Assembly (NCBI GenBank): GCA_036008465.1
Contig: DASYNP010000187.1
Coordinates: 62,001-126,000, forward strand
DNA length: 64,000 bases
Origin: DASPSM01 sp036008465
GTDB taxonomy: Bacteria > Planctomycetota > Planctomycetia > Planctomycetales > Planctomycetaceae
Reading direction: 5' to 3'
This document shows positions 1 to 8,816 of the stretch, piece after piece. The notes beneath the pieces are model-generated. The model searched no databases and was not told the DNA's origin. It saw only the letters and a program-made list of their open reading frames with translations. Made by a program: the position numbers and the translations under genes. The stretch's first letter is position 1. Every line of letters starts with the position of its first letter.

Positions 1-808
1 CCTTGCGTCGCGCAACCGCGTACACGAGCGTCGCGATAGAAACCCGCGCGAGCGATTCGTCGAATCCGCCCAGGCCCGCGTAGGCCACCTGGCCGGAGGG
101 GGATGTCATCTGTCGATAAAACGAGATCGCCTTGTCGATCGACTGATCGGGAATTTCAATGCCGGCGTTGCGGGCCGCAAGCAGGCCCACCAGCACGGCA
201 CCGCTGACCGAAGTGTCTGCGTCGGTGGAATCGGGGGAATATCGCCAGGCGCCTTGGGAATTGTTCTTCTGCGATGTGATCGCCGCCCGCACCGCCAGTT
301 CCAGCGCGGCGCCGACCGAACGCTGATTCTTGCCCGCAGGCCAGAGGTTGCGGTCGTCGACCGTGCCGTAGGCCTCGGCAAGAGCGAGCATGCCGAAGCC
401 ATGGTGATACATGCTTTGGCCCAAGAAGCCGGTTTCGGCATCCTGACCTGAAATGATGTTGCGCAGTGCCCGCCGGACGTGCACGCTGTAGATTCCGAAA
501 TTCGGATCCTCACCGGAGGCGAGAAAGACCATCAGCCCCATCCCGACAGTGCCTGCTCCTTCTTGCATGGAATTGGGCCAGCCGCCGTCTTCGCGTTGAG
601 TGGTGGCGAGGAAATTCAAGCCACGATCATACATCTCGCGCACGTCGCGCGGGACGACTTCGCCCACGCGACCGCCTGGCGGCTGAGCCGCCAACCGACC
701 ACCCGTCGTTGCGACCAAGGCGGCAATCGCAGTAATCGCGACCACGCGGAGGACTGTGCCGGGTTGGAAACAGTTCGCGTCAGTTGGGCCAGACTTGTTC
801 AGAAACAT
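1..808 (-). CDS. Exported prenyltransferase/squalene-oxidase-repeat (alpha-toroid) protein, 3' end missing
   Basis: The reading frame is open from 808 to the window edge, so the C-terminus is missing (about 269 residues present). The start at 808 follows a GGGAG-like site; another ATG lies at 826. An N-terminal hydrophobic stretch (VLRVVAITAIAALVATTGG) ending near LAAQPP looks like a Sec signal. The rest has repeats of the type found in alpha/alpha toroids: GLNFLATTQREDGGWPNS, then GFLGQSMYHHGFGMLALAEA, then NNSQGAWRYSP. This is the prenyltransferase/squalene-oxidase repeat fold. No cyclase DxDD motif is visible in the part present, so an enzymatic role is not supported. It is the last gene seen of the MoxR/BatA operon, a position where planctomycetes often carry such proteins. 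Substrate unknown. Confidence 0.8.
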   Translation of the reverse strand, partial: MFLNKSGPTDANCFQPGTVLRVVAITAIAALVATTGGRLAAQPPGGRVGEVVPRDVREMYDRGLNFLATTQREDGGWPNSMQEGAGTVGMGLMVFLASGEDPNFGIYSVHVRRALRNIISGQDAETGFLGQSMYHHGFGMLALAEAYGTVDDRNLWPAGKNQRSVGAALELAVRAAITSQKNNSQGAWRYSPDSTDADTSVSGAVLVGLLAARNAGIEIPDQSIDKAISFYRQMTSPSGQVAYAGLGGFDESLARVSIATLVYAVARRK

Positions 809-853
809 CCCGAGCTCTCCCGCCATAATCGCGCACACGATCGAAAATTTCCG

Positions 854-1762
854 TCAATTCCGCAGCCGTTCGATCTGAATGACAGCTGGACCGCTGTCGC
901 CCTCATTGGCCTGTTCCGGCTCGTCGTCGAGAATTACGCCGTTTTGTTTGAGCGCCGGCATCATCCTTTTTGCCTGGATGAGCCGTCTTTGGACTTCACG
1001 CCACTGGCCGGGATCAAACACCGATTTCAAGCTGTCTTCAGGGAGGCGGCTCATTTGGACCAGCACGATAAAGCGGTCGAATTGGCCGAAGCTTTTTGGG
1101 GGCCGTGTTTTCTCGAGCATGAGTTGCATGAGTCGCCGCCGCTGTTCGTCTCGGAGCCCCACGATCGCATCCAATTGCGCGATGCATAACTCGACGCGAG
1201 CCCGGTAACGGTACGCTCGTCGTTCACGGTCGATCTGCTCGTAGCGCGCGCTCTGCTCGGGTCCGAGAGCCGTAAAGAGTGTCTTCTGAAACAACGAGCC
1301 GCCACCGAACAGACCCCGTTGGAGTTCCAAGCGCAAGGGCTGCGTCTTTTGAAAAACACCATTCCACTCGTTCGCGTGCATCTCGCCCGTCTGGCATTTT
1401 GCCTTGAGCTCCGCGACGCGGGCCTCGAAGCGTTGAATGTCACCTTCTCCGGCCAGGTTCAACTTCTGCATCTGCGTATCCGAGAGCCGGCAGGCCTTGC
1501 CCATCTCGTTCACTTTTTGCTTGAGCGAAGCTTCGAGCCAGTCGCGACCGCGGGACTCGTTTCCATAAATCCAGCTGTCGATGTTGCGTTCGGAAATCGC
1601 GACTCGTCCGACATTCCTGAATACTATAGGGGCATTTTGCTGGCCCCGGACTTCAACAAGGTCATCATCGGCGTCCTGTCCGTGGACGAGAGCCGTGCCT
1701 ACGCCGCCGAGCAGTGCTGCTGCGAATGCCAAAGTCGACACGTTGCGGCGCATCCGGCCCAT
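854..1762 (-). CDS. Exported planctomycete protein of unknown function, paralogue of the next upstream gene
   Basis: 302 residues. The start at 1762 is chosen because the previous gene stops at 1771 and an AAGGAG box overlaps that stop; a longer frame runs back inside the previous gene. The N-terminus is a signal peptide (STLAFAAALLGGVGTALVHG). The body is Arg/Glu/Gln-rich and predicted helical. It carries the motif CRLSDTQMQKLNLAGEGDI, similar to CSPTAEQMQQIKQEG in the upstream neighbour. A later segment, LGPEQSARYEQIDRERRAYR, matches LSPEQARRFETEIQMRSATL there. The two genes are therefore paralogous over most of their C-terminal regions. I recognise no catalytic motif. It probably acts outside the cytoplasmic membrane with other products of the operon; that role is inferred from context only. 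Confidence 0.75.
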   Translation of the reverse strand: MGRMRRNVSTLAFAAALLGGVGTALVHGQDADDDLVEVRGQQNAPIVFRNVGRVAISERNIDSWIYGNESRGRDWLEASLKQKVNEMGKACRLSDTQMQKLNLAGEGDIQRFEARVAELKAKCQTGEMHANEWNGVFQKTQPLRLELQRGLFGGGSLFQKTLFTALGPEQSARYEQIDRERRAYRYRARVELCIAQLDAIVGLRDEQRRRLMQLMLEKTRPPKSFGQFDRFIVLVQMSRLPEDSLKSVFDPGQWREVQRRLIQAKRMMPALKQNGVILDDEPEQANEGDSGPAVIQIERLRN

Positions 1763-1770
1763 CGGGATGC

Positions 1771-3045
1771 TTACTCCTTGTCTTCCAACGCGGGGGCACC
1801 CATTCCAAGGAACGCGGCCGCTGCACCGCCCCAGACCATATTGCCTCTCTTTGCCAAGCTGTTCCAAAGTGTGCGCTGGGCGGCATCCAGATAGGGAACG
1901 ACCAGTTCGTCCGGGACGTTGGGAAGAAAGCCCAAAGCGTTCGTCGAACCCAGCACTACAGTCGTCGTCCAGGAATCGTCCCAATTGTCTGCCAGCTCGG
2001 TGCAGAGCTTTTGCCGCTGCCATTCGCTTAACGACAGTTCTTGGTCGAGTGCCACGACGAGATTGCACGCGCACGCATGGCGGAGGGTCGCACTGCGCAT
2101 CTGGATCTCAGTCTCGAAACGTCTGGCTTGCTCGGGCGATAGATGGGTCCGTACCAATTCGCCAAGCTTTTGCTGCACCGATCCGCGCAGATCGTTGACT
2201 GCTCGCCGACCGTTGTTGTCGGGCAGTCGTCCTTTCGCCAGATCTGCGATTTGCTTTAGTCCCTCTTGCTTGATCTGCTGCATCTGTTCGGCTGTCGGAC
2301 TACAAACACTCTTCACAAAATTCAGCTCGACTTGCAGAATCAATCGCAGCTCTTGGAGTGACGATTGCCGGTTGAGTCTGTTCACGTTCGCGACGCGGAT
2401 GGCTGGCGCGACCCTCACCACGGGCGCTCGGCGCATGGGCGCAACCAGCTTCTCGATGAGTTCCTCACCTCTTTGGGGGCCCACCGGACCGCCACCTTGC
2501 GGGTGAGCTGCGTCCAGCGGTAGCCCAAGATCTTCAATCAGGACGACTCCATCGGCTACACGATATTGCAGTTTGAGGGGCCGTAGGATTTGCCCCAGGG
2601 CCAGGCCGAGCGGGACCTGTTTGAACGAGGCCGTGATTTGCATCGACGGAGCGACACCGGCCCGCTTGAGTCCGCTCTTGTCCAGGCGAATGATGATCCC
2701 GTGACCCTTCGCCAACGCCTTCATGAAATCTTCGAGCGGAACATTGAGTACATCGATATCGGCTTTAGCCGCGAGGGTTCTCACAACGGCTGTATCGGCG
2801 CGATCGAGAGGAATTGAGGCCTTTTCCTGGGCGCGCACCCAGGCGTTCGCCGTCGCCAGGACGATCAGGACAAGCGCATGGCGGAGCACGGCGCGCTGCG
2901 CACGATCACAGATTTTCCGGCGCAGCTCCTGCGCGATTCCCGCGAGTTGTTTCGGCCCATTCTGACTGAGCTGGTCCACCTGTTTGGCTGTCGGCGCACA
3001 GATCTTCGCCATAAACCTGACCTTGATGCGCAGCACTGGCGCCAA
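1771..3045 (-). CDS. Exported protein with STN-like domain and planctomycete helical repeat domain; start uncertain
   Basis: The open frame of 424 codons begins with TTG directly after an in-frame amber codon (3046-3048). Residues 1-50 hold a truncated copy of the family repeat (MAKICAPTAKQVDQL). Next comes what looks like a signal peptide (VLRHALVLIVLATANAWVRA, about residues 53-72), so translation may really begin at an internal GTG near residue 53. Residues about 95-170 resemble the short STN-type domain common in planctomycetes (VPLEDFMKALAKGHGIIIRL ... QVPLGLALGQILRPLKLQYR). The C-terminal half holds the domain shared with the downstream gene (VCSPTAEQMQQIKQEGLKQI, then LSPEQARRFETE). 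Function unknown. Either this is the main part of a gene broken by a nonsense mutation, or an intact gene fused in frame to a decayed paralogue. Confidence 0.7.
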   Translation of the reverse strand: MAPVLRIKVRFMAKICAPTAKQVDQLSQNGPKQLAGIAQELRRKICDRAQRAVLRHALVLIVLATANAWVRAQEKASIPLDRADTAVVRTLAAKADIDVLNVPLEDFMKALAKGHGIIIRLDKSGLKRAGVAPSMQITASFKQVPLGLALGQILRPLKLQYRVADGVVLIEDLGLPLDAAHPQGGGPVGPQRGEELIEKLVAPMRRAPVVRVAPAIRVANVNRLNRQSSLQELRLILQVELNFVKSVCSPTAEQMQQIKQEGLKQIADLAKGRLPDNNGRRAVNDLRGSVQQKLGELVRTHLSPEQARRFETEIQMRSATLRHACACNLVVALDQELSLSEWQRQKLCTELADNWDDSWTTTVVLGSTNALGFLPNVPDELVVPYLDAAQRTLWNSLAKRGNMVWGGAAAAFLGMGAPALEDKE

Positions 3046-3222
3046 CTATGTCACCACTTCGCGGTTGAAACCTCGGACGATGCGTTCCCGGTAAGCGAGA
3101 GGATCCTCCTCGAGCCTGCCGGTACCAAGATCCGGGTTAGGTGGCGGTGAACTTCGCGGAACGGCGGTCAACGCGAGGACCATTGACACGACCGATCCGC
3201 GGAGCACGACGACCCGACTCAT
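3046..3222 (-). pseudogene. 58-codon reading frame ending in amber, in frame with the next gene
   Basis: ATG at 3222 overlaps the stop of the upstream 1092-aa gene in an ATGA quartet, the same coupling used elsewhere in the operon, so this start is credible. The peptide opens with a signal-like stretch (VVVLRGSVVSMVLALTAVP) and ends REVVT followed by TAG at 3046-3048. The frame then continues without interruption for 424 codons. The residues straight after the TAG (LAPVLRIKVRFMAKICAPTA) align with the start of the repeat domain in the downstream paralogues. That suggests the TAG interrupts one ancestral gene. A sequencing error, a true nonsense mutation with re-initiation, and a short independent peptide are all possible. 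Confidence 0.5.
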
Positions 3223-6200
3223 GGAGTCGACGCCTTATCGCTGGCGCCGCGTTCGAGCCGGTTGAAGTACTCATCCAGCCCTGCCCGGAACTCTTCCGGG
3301 AGCGTCGATCCGCGTTCGCCCGTCGCTTGGGAGACGCCCCGATCTTCACGCACCTCCTTGGCGTTTACGCCGGTGCCTAAAAGCGTTAAGGCCGAGTCAT
3401 GTGTGGTCCCGCCGCCTCCGCCGCCCGGGTTCGATCCGCTGCCGCCGCCCGCGTTGGGATTGATCCGCTTGGACTGCAGCAACAGTTCGATCACCTCGGT
3501 CTCAGCCCCGATGGCTTTCTTGCCCGTGTTGGGTTCCCCCAGGATGTCGCGGGCCTCCGCCATCACGGTTTGGACCGCATCCAACAGGTGCAGCTCCTTG
3601 CCGAAATCGGTCTCGGCATCGGGGAGCTGACGAATCTGGGCGACGACCTTGATTATGCGATCACGCAAGACGTTTTGCGTTTTGGAAAGCCTGCCGGCTT
3701 CGACCTTGTAATCGCCTTCCGAGAGCGACCGCCGAGCCTGTTCGGCGACCCGCGTCTCTTCTCGCAGGTTCATCTCGCCTTCGAGAATCTGCAGCACCTC
3801 GAGGATCAGTGCCGGGGGCAGACAGCCTTTGCCTTTGCAGGCGCACGAGCCGCAGCAAGCGGGATCGACCAGGTCCTCCGCCCAGCGATCGAGCGTGTCG
3901 GACCAGTACTCGCATTGGGCGATCGTGAGTCCTTTCTCGGTCTTAACGTCGCCGGCCAGTTCGCGCAGATTGCCCACCACGTCTTGTTTGCGCATGTCGT
4001 CGAGGACTTGCTTGATCTTCACGAAGCGGTGGCGGTCAAAGTAGGCATCCATGTCATCCATGATCAGGGAGATCTTGTCCCCCTCTTTGTTTTCTTGTTC
4101 ACCGATCTGACCCAACGCGGTAAGTTGGGCATCGGCCAGATCACGGCGCCGGCGGCCGAACAGCTCGTTCAGCTGATCGCCGATACGACCCGCAACCTTG
4201 TACTGAATGCGCGATGCGGCCTTGAGCCGCTTGACCAGGGTGCTCCCTTCGAGTTCCGCCAGCACCTTTTTCAATTCGTCCGCGACCTTGTCGAATTCGG
4301 CCAGCAGGTCCTCTTGCTTCTTGATCGCCTGGTCCATCTTGGCGGCAGCCGGTGGAGGAGGCTCGCTTTTGGGCGAGGCGCCGCTCCCTTGCAACGTGGT
4401 CATGGGCAGGCCCACGTGGGTATTCTGCGAGTTCTTCGGGGGCGCGGGCTTGCCCTCCTTCTTCTTGTCCGGCGGCTGTTGCGACGATTCCTGGTCGACG
4501 ACTTTTGGCACCGCGACCTGCTTCTTGTCGCCGGCTGCCACGCTGCCGGGCTTGCTCTCGGCCACCGACTTGACCTGGCCGTACAGGCCCGTTTTCTTGC
4601 TGCCGCTATTGCCCATTTGGGGAGCTTGGGCGGCCTGCTTGAGTAGGTCGGCCACCGAGGGCATGCGATTGCCGGCGATGTCCTTAAGGATCTGCAGCAT
4701 CTCGGCCCACTTTTCGAGATGGCCGATCGCAAACTCGGGATTCCGCGTGGCTTGCTGGACGAGGTCCTCCCCCTGTCGCACCAGGTTCGACAAACGACGG
4801 CCGTTGGCCCATTCTGCAGCGGCCTGATTCTCGATGCGGCGACGGGTCTCGGGGCGATCGAGTTCTTGCGGCGAAAGGGCACGAAGTTGCTTGTTCGTTT
4901 CGTAGAGCTGCATCTCGCGATCGCGGACTTCCAGCGACTGCCGATGCCACTTGTTGAGCTGCTCGGTCAGCCAGATGGCGTGCTGTTCGGGACTGAGGAC
5001 GTACAAGAACGAGGCGGGCGCGTAAACCCGTTTGCGATTGGGAAAATAATCCTCGACGAACACACGCGCGCGAATTAGCTGTGGCTCGATGTTGAGTGAT
5101 TTGGCGGAGAAGGTTCCGCCAACGTCGAGCGCGTCTTTGTCATTGCCTCCGGCGGCCAGAACCCGTTCGCCCTTGGTTGGCTTCGTAATCGCTGGATCCT
5201 CGATGCCCAGCCATTCAAGGCCGACACGTTTCACGCCGAAGTCGTCGCGGGCATGAATCTTGAAACTCAGCATCTCGGAATCGAGCACGACCTTTTGACG
5301 CGGCAATCCTTCGCAGACCAGCGAAGGGGGTTCGTCGTCATGACCGGCGATTGCGAGGGTGAACGGCTCCTTTCCTGTCAAACCCAGGCGATCCTTCCAA
5401 GCGAGTTGCAGCTTGCTGGTTCCTTTGACCTCGACGGCCGGGCTGGCAAACGAGCTGCCGGCTGGCTCTTGCTGCTGGCCGTTCACATGCGAGCTGGCCA
5501 GTTCGCGGCTCGCGGTCGCCTGGACTTGCACTCGGCTGCCGTTGACTGGCGAAATCGTACCGCCACGAGCATCCTTCGTCTGAACTTTGGGCAGTCCGAG
5601 ATAAGCCGGGAGCGAAACCTGTGCCGTGACCGCGGTGAGTTCGGGGCGCGCCATTGGTTCGATGCGCACGCGTTGTCGCCAGTCGCCCACGGCAAGCTGC
5701 AATGCGGCCGGCGTGATCTGCGGCGGTAAATCGAAGGCATAGCTGCCGTCGCGCAGCGGCGCGACGACGTTAGCTTGCTGGTTCACTCGGGCGAAGCCTT
5801 CCCCAGGCTTCGTGACTGTCTTCTCAGCGAGATGGACCGCGAGCGAAATCGGCTCGCCGTGCGCCACGACGACCGGATCGGGCAGTCGTTCCACGTTGGC
5901 GAACGTGTAGCGGGGCGTCGGCCGCCAGGGTGCCAGGAGTCGCGCCCAAGCGTTGACTCCGGCCGCTGGAAAGATCGCCACAAGTGCAACAGCCGCGGTG
6001 AGCGGAACAAGCGCGAGGACGGTCCAGAGGCGATGTCGGGGATTGGGGACCGAGTCGCGAAAATCGCGGCGCTGTGCGTCTTCAGCGACTTGTTGGATTG
6101 CCGCGACGCATAAGGCGCGCGAGCGCGCCTGCTCGAAGTCGTTGCGTACGAGTTCGATGATTCCGAGCAACTGATCGCCGACGTGCGGGTGTTTGCGGGT

Positions 6201-6497
6201 CAGCAAACGAGCCAGTTGCTCCAGACGCCGGTTGCGCCACACCCAACGGTGCAGGGCGAGGGGCACGCACGCGCAACTGGCAACGGTGAGGGCGAAGAGC
6301 GAAAATCGCTCCCAGTTGGGGGTCTCACCCAGGCGGTCGAGGATAAATAGTGCGAGAAATGCGACCAGGACCCCCGCGACGGCCCCGCAGACCGCCTCGA
6401 TCGTCTTGATCGTCCAGACCAACCGGCGGAAATCGTACAACTGGGCCTGCAGCTTCTCCGGCAGTTGCAGACGATCGGTCGTTCGAACAAGGCTCAT
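3219..6497 (-). CDS. Large membrane-anchored coiled-coil protein (DUF4175-like)
   Basis: 1092 residues, start at 6497 with a GAGGAG box 7 nt upstream. Three hydrophobic segments near the N-terminus (about residues 30-55, 65-85 and 155-180) anchor it. A long periplasmic or surface region follows, with beta-rich segments to about residue 560 and then charged, coiled-coil sequence containing a Lys/Pro-rich linker (about 680-760). A compact cysteine cluster, CCGSCACKGKGC, sits near residues 878-890 and could bind metal. The tail has a glycine run (GSGSNPGGGGGG). The layout matches the giant DUF4175-like protein often found after BatA/VWA genes in planctomycetes. It overlaps the next reading frame by 4 nt. 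The biochemical role is unknown; a scaffold or envelope function is inferred. Confidence 0.8.
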   Translation of the reverse strand: MSLVRTTDRLQLPEKLQAQLYDFRRLVWTIKTIEAVCGAVAGVLVAFLALFILDRLGETPNWERFSLFALTVASCACVPLALHRWVWRNRRLEQLARLLTRKHPHVGDQLLGIIELVRNDFEQARSRALCVAAIQQVAEDAQRRDFRDSVPNPRHRLWTVLALVPLTAAVALVAIFPAAGVNAWARLLAPWRPTPRYTFANVERLPDPVVVAHGEPISLAVHLAEKTVTKPGEGFARVNQQANVVAPLRDGSYAFDLPPQITPAALQLAVGDWRQRVRIEPMARPELTAVTAQVSLPAYLGLPKVQTKDARGGTISPVNGSRVQVQATASRELASSHVNGQQQEPAGSSFASPAVEVKGTSKLQLAWKDRLGLTGKEPFTLAIAGHDDEPPSLVCEGLPRQKVVLDSEMLSFKIHARDDFGVKRVGLEWLGIEDPAITKPTKGERVLAAGGNDKDALDVGGTFSAKSLNIEPQLIRARVFVEDYFPNRKRVYAPASFLYVLSPEQHAIWLTEQLNKWHRQSLEVRDREMQLYETNKQLRALSPQELDRPETRRRIENQAAAEWANGRRLSNLVRQGEDLVQQATRNPEFAIGHLEKWAEMLQILKDIAGNRMPSVADLLKQAAQAPQMGNSGSKKTGLYGQVKSVAESKPGSVAAGDKKQVAVPKVVDQESSQQPPDKKKEGKPAPPKNSQNTHVGLPMTTLQGSGASPKSEPPPPAAAKMDQAIKKQEDLLAEFDKVADELKKVLAELEGSTLVKRLKAASRIQYKVAGRIGDQLNELFGRRRRDLADAQLTALGQIGEQENKEGDKISLIMDDMDAYFDRHRFVKIKQVLDDMRKQDVVGNLRELAGDVKTEKGLTIAQCEYWSDTLDRWAEDLVDPACCGSCACKGKGCLPPALILEVLQILEGEMNLREETRVAEQARRSLSEGDYKVEAGRLSKTQNVLRDRIIKVVAQIRQLPDAETDFGKELHLLDAVQTVMAEARDILGEPNTGKKAIGAETEVIELLLQSKRINPNAGGGSGSNPGGGGGGTTHDSALTLLGTGVNAKEVREDRGVSQATGERGSTLPEEFRAGLDEYFNRLERGASDKASTP

Positions 6498-6617
6498 CGG
6501 ACTCTCCTCGATATTGCCGCGGCGCCTCGTATCGCTGCTGATACTTTAACCGAACCGTGCGATGAGTTCAGCAAGTGATCTTAGCCGAATTCAGGAAGAG
6601 CACAGGTATTTCAGATC

Positions 6618-8816
6618 CTAGATCAAGCCCACAATTTTCCTCAGCGACCAAAAAACTCCCAACATCGCGACCAGAACGGCAATTGTCAGCGGATGACTCC
6701 ACAATGGGACGCGTCGGACTGACGGGGGCGTTTCGGGGAGTTCGGCCAGCGATTGTACGATTTGCTTGAGCTGGTCCGCTGTGGCAACCCGACCGTGCGT
6801 CACGCGGGCCAGCTCCTCCAAGACCTCGGGACGTGCCGGTCGCCCCGGACGCTCAACCGCGTCGCCCTGCACAAAGAACGAGGCTTCAAGCGCGGCTCCC
6901 GTCTCCGCGCAGGACAATCGGACCTGGTGCTTGCCCGCTTCTTCCGGCGTGTAGCGGCCCGAGAACATGCCCCATTCCTCGCCGGCTGACGCGAACCGCA
7001 CCGTCTCGGCCTTGCCGGATGGAGCGGTAATCCGCGCGGTCACACGCCCGTTGTGCAGTGGCTCGCCCCCTTTTTCCATCACGTTCGCATCGAACGTCAC
7101 GGTTTGGCGAATCTGCGGCTGATCGGGCGCGTAATAGAGCCGCATTGTTTCGCCTTTGGCCATGTTGCGCTGATAGGCCATCCAGCGGACAACTTGCCCC
7201 CAGAAGCGGTAGTGATATTTGTCTTCGACTCCTTTGCGCCAACGCCAAGCGCCGTCGGTCCCCATAAACAGAACCTTGCCGGCTCCGAACGTGCGCGTGG
7301 CCAAGAGTGGCAGCCTGCCAAATTCGTTGGACACATCCTTGTGAACGGCGAGCACATCGCTGCCGGCCTTGGCACGCAGCACGGGCGCATACCATTGAAA
7401 GCCCGGCAGCCCTTCCCAGACTTCCATGTTGTCGTCCTGCGTGTCGGCGAGTTTCGTCAGCAGGCTCCGTCGGCCGAGCTCCGTCAGCTCGAAGTGGCTG
7501 GGAGTGCGCAGTCCCCAGCCGCCTGGCTGCGACGGATCGAGCACCACCGGGCAGAGGTCGCCGAGCTCTGTGTCCATCAGCGAGAACTGACGACCCTGCC
7601 AGCCCGGCATGAAAACGAGGCCGCTTGCCTGCCGCTCGACCAGACCCTTGAGCAATCGACACTGCTCGGCAGATAACTGCCCGTCCCCGACTCCGACATC
7701 CCCCAAGAAGACCACATCGAACTTGGAGAGCTCGTCGAGCCGGGTCGGAAACGCCTTGATGTAATCCTTATTCCCTCCGCCAACCTTGCTGAGCCCGGGA
7801 TGAAACAGCAAGCAGGCGACTTCGACGCCGGGGTCGCGAGACAGGGCGTTTCGCAAGTAGCGGTATTCCCACCGCGGAAGCGACTCGACAACGAGCACGT
7901 GCAGTTTTTCCTCGCGAATGGCGATCGGCGCGGCCCGGCGATTGTTGTCGGTCAGCGTCTCTTCGGGATGAACCGGTACGTCCAAAGTGACAGTAAAGTC
8001 GCCGATCGCCGTCGGCTTCCATTGGATCCAATCGTTGGTGCGGCCCATCGGGGCGATGTGCACTTCCTTGGAAAGCTCTTCGCCGCTCGATGTCTTCAGT
8101 GTGACTGCTGTGACGTATTCGCGCGAGAGTGAGCTTTCGATCGTGAAGGGAATCCGCACCGCTTTCCCGACGACTCCGAAGGTCGGCGCGTCGACGCTGA
8201 GCACCTCGACGTCGGGCAACCGCGTAGGACTCCCGACCGGGACGGCGAACAGGGGAATTCCCTTCTGTCGCAGCGCGTCGGCCGCCTGCACGGGGGGCTT
8301 GCCGACGTTCCAATCGCCGTCCGAAACCAGAACCACGGCGCGCAGGTTACGGAATTTGTCGGGCGCCTGATTGAGTGGATCAAACAGATTTGTCCCATGC
8401 CCCGGCCTTTCCGTTGCGAAACCTTCGATCAAAACATCCATTCGCTCCCGCAACTCGTTCCAGGAACCGGGAGTGGTCAAGGCGGTGATCGCTTCGTGCC
8501 GCGCGATCGGAGCCGTCCCCGTGCGTCCCGGCAGCACGACGTCGCGAGTTTCCATGCTCGGCGAGCCGTCCCAAAGCACGGCGACCGAGGGTTTTCCCTC
8601 GGGCCGGAATTCTTCAATCCACTCCGGCTGATTGAAGAGCAGGGCGGCGATGCACACGATGGCGAATCGCAGGACCTCGAGCGAAACAAAGGACCGCCGA
8701 AAGCCACTGCGCCGTGCCCCTGCAAAACAAACGCCGGCCGCGACCAGCACCGCGACGATCGAGACCACCAGAGAAGTCGGCGTCCACAAGAATGTCAGCG
8801 AGCGGGAGGCGTTCAT
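6618..8816 (-). CDS. VWA/glutamine-amidotransferase-like membrane protein
   Basis: 732 residues. Two N-terminal transmembrane helices (LVVSIVAVLVAAGVCF and FAIVCIAALLF) and one C-terminal helix (TIAVLVAMLGVFWSL) bracket a large extracytoplasmic part. A von Willebrand A-like domain starts at about residue 75 with an intact MIDAS-type motif (WDGSPSMETRD). The middle region (LHVLVVESLPRWEYRYLRNA, then FLGDVGVGDGQLSAEQ) resembles the class-I glutamine-amidotransferase-like fold seen in bacterial proteins of this neighbourhood; no catalytic Cys triad is evident. The start overlaps the upstream BatA-like stop in ATGA with GGGAGG just before it. It probably assembles with the BatA-like protein and the MoxR chaperone. 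Confidence 0.85.
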   Translation of the reverse strand: MNASRSLTFLWTPTSLVVSIVAVLVAAGVCFAGARRSGFRRSFVSLEVLRFAIVCIAALLFNQPEWIEEFRPEGKPSVAVLWDGSPSMETRDVVLPGRTGTAPIARHEAITALTTPGSWNELRERMDVLIEGFATERPGHGTNLFDPLNQAPDKFRNLRAVVLVSDGDWNVGKPPVQAADALRQKGIPLFAVPVGSPTRLPDVEVLSVDAPTFGVVGKAVRIPFTIESSLSREYVTAVTLKTSSGEELSKEVHIAPMGRTNDWIQWKPTAIGDFTVTLDVPVHPEETLTDNNRRAAPIAIREEKLHVLVVESLPRWEYRYLRNALSRDPGVEVACLLFHPGLSKVGGGNKDYIKAFPTRLDELSKFDVVFLGDVGVGDGQLSAEQCRLLKGLVERQASGLVFMPGWQGRQFSLMDTELGDLCPVVLDPSQPGGWGLRTPSHFELTELGRRSLLTKLADTQDDNMEVWEGLPGFQWYAPVLRAKAGSDVLAVHKDVSNEFGRLPLLATRTFGAGKVLFMGTDGAWRWRKGVEDKYHYRFWGQVVRWMAYQRNMAKGETMRLYYAPDQPQIRQTVTFDANVMEKGGEPLHNGRVTARITAPSGKAETVRFASAGEEWGMFSGRYTPEEAGKHQVRLSCAETGAALEASFFVQGDAVERPGRPARPEVLEELARVTHGRVATADQLKQIVQSLAELPETPPSVRRVPLWSHPLTIAVLVAMLGVFWSLRKIVGLI

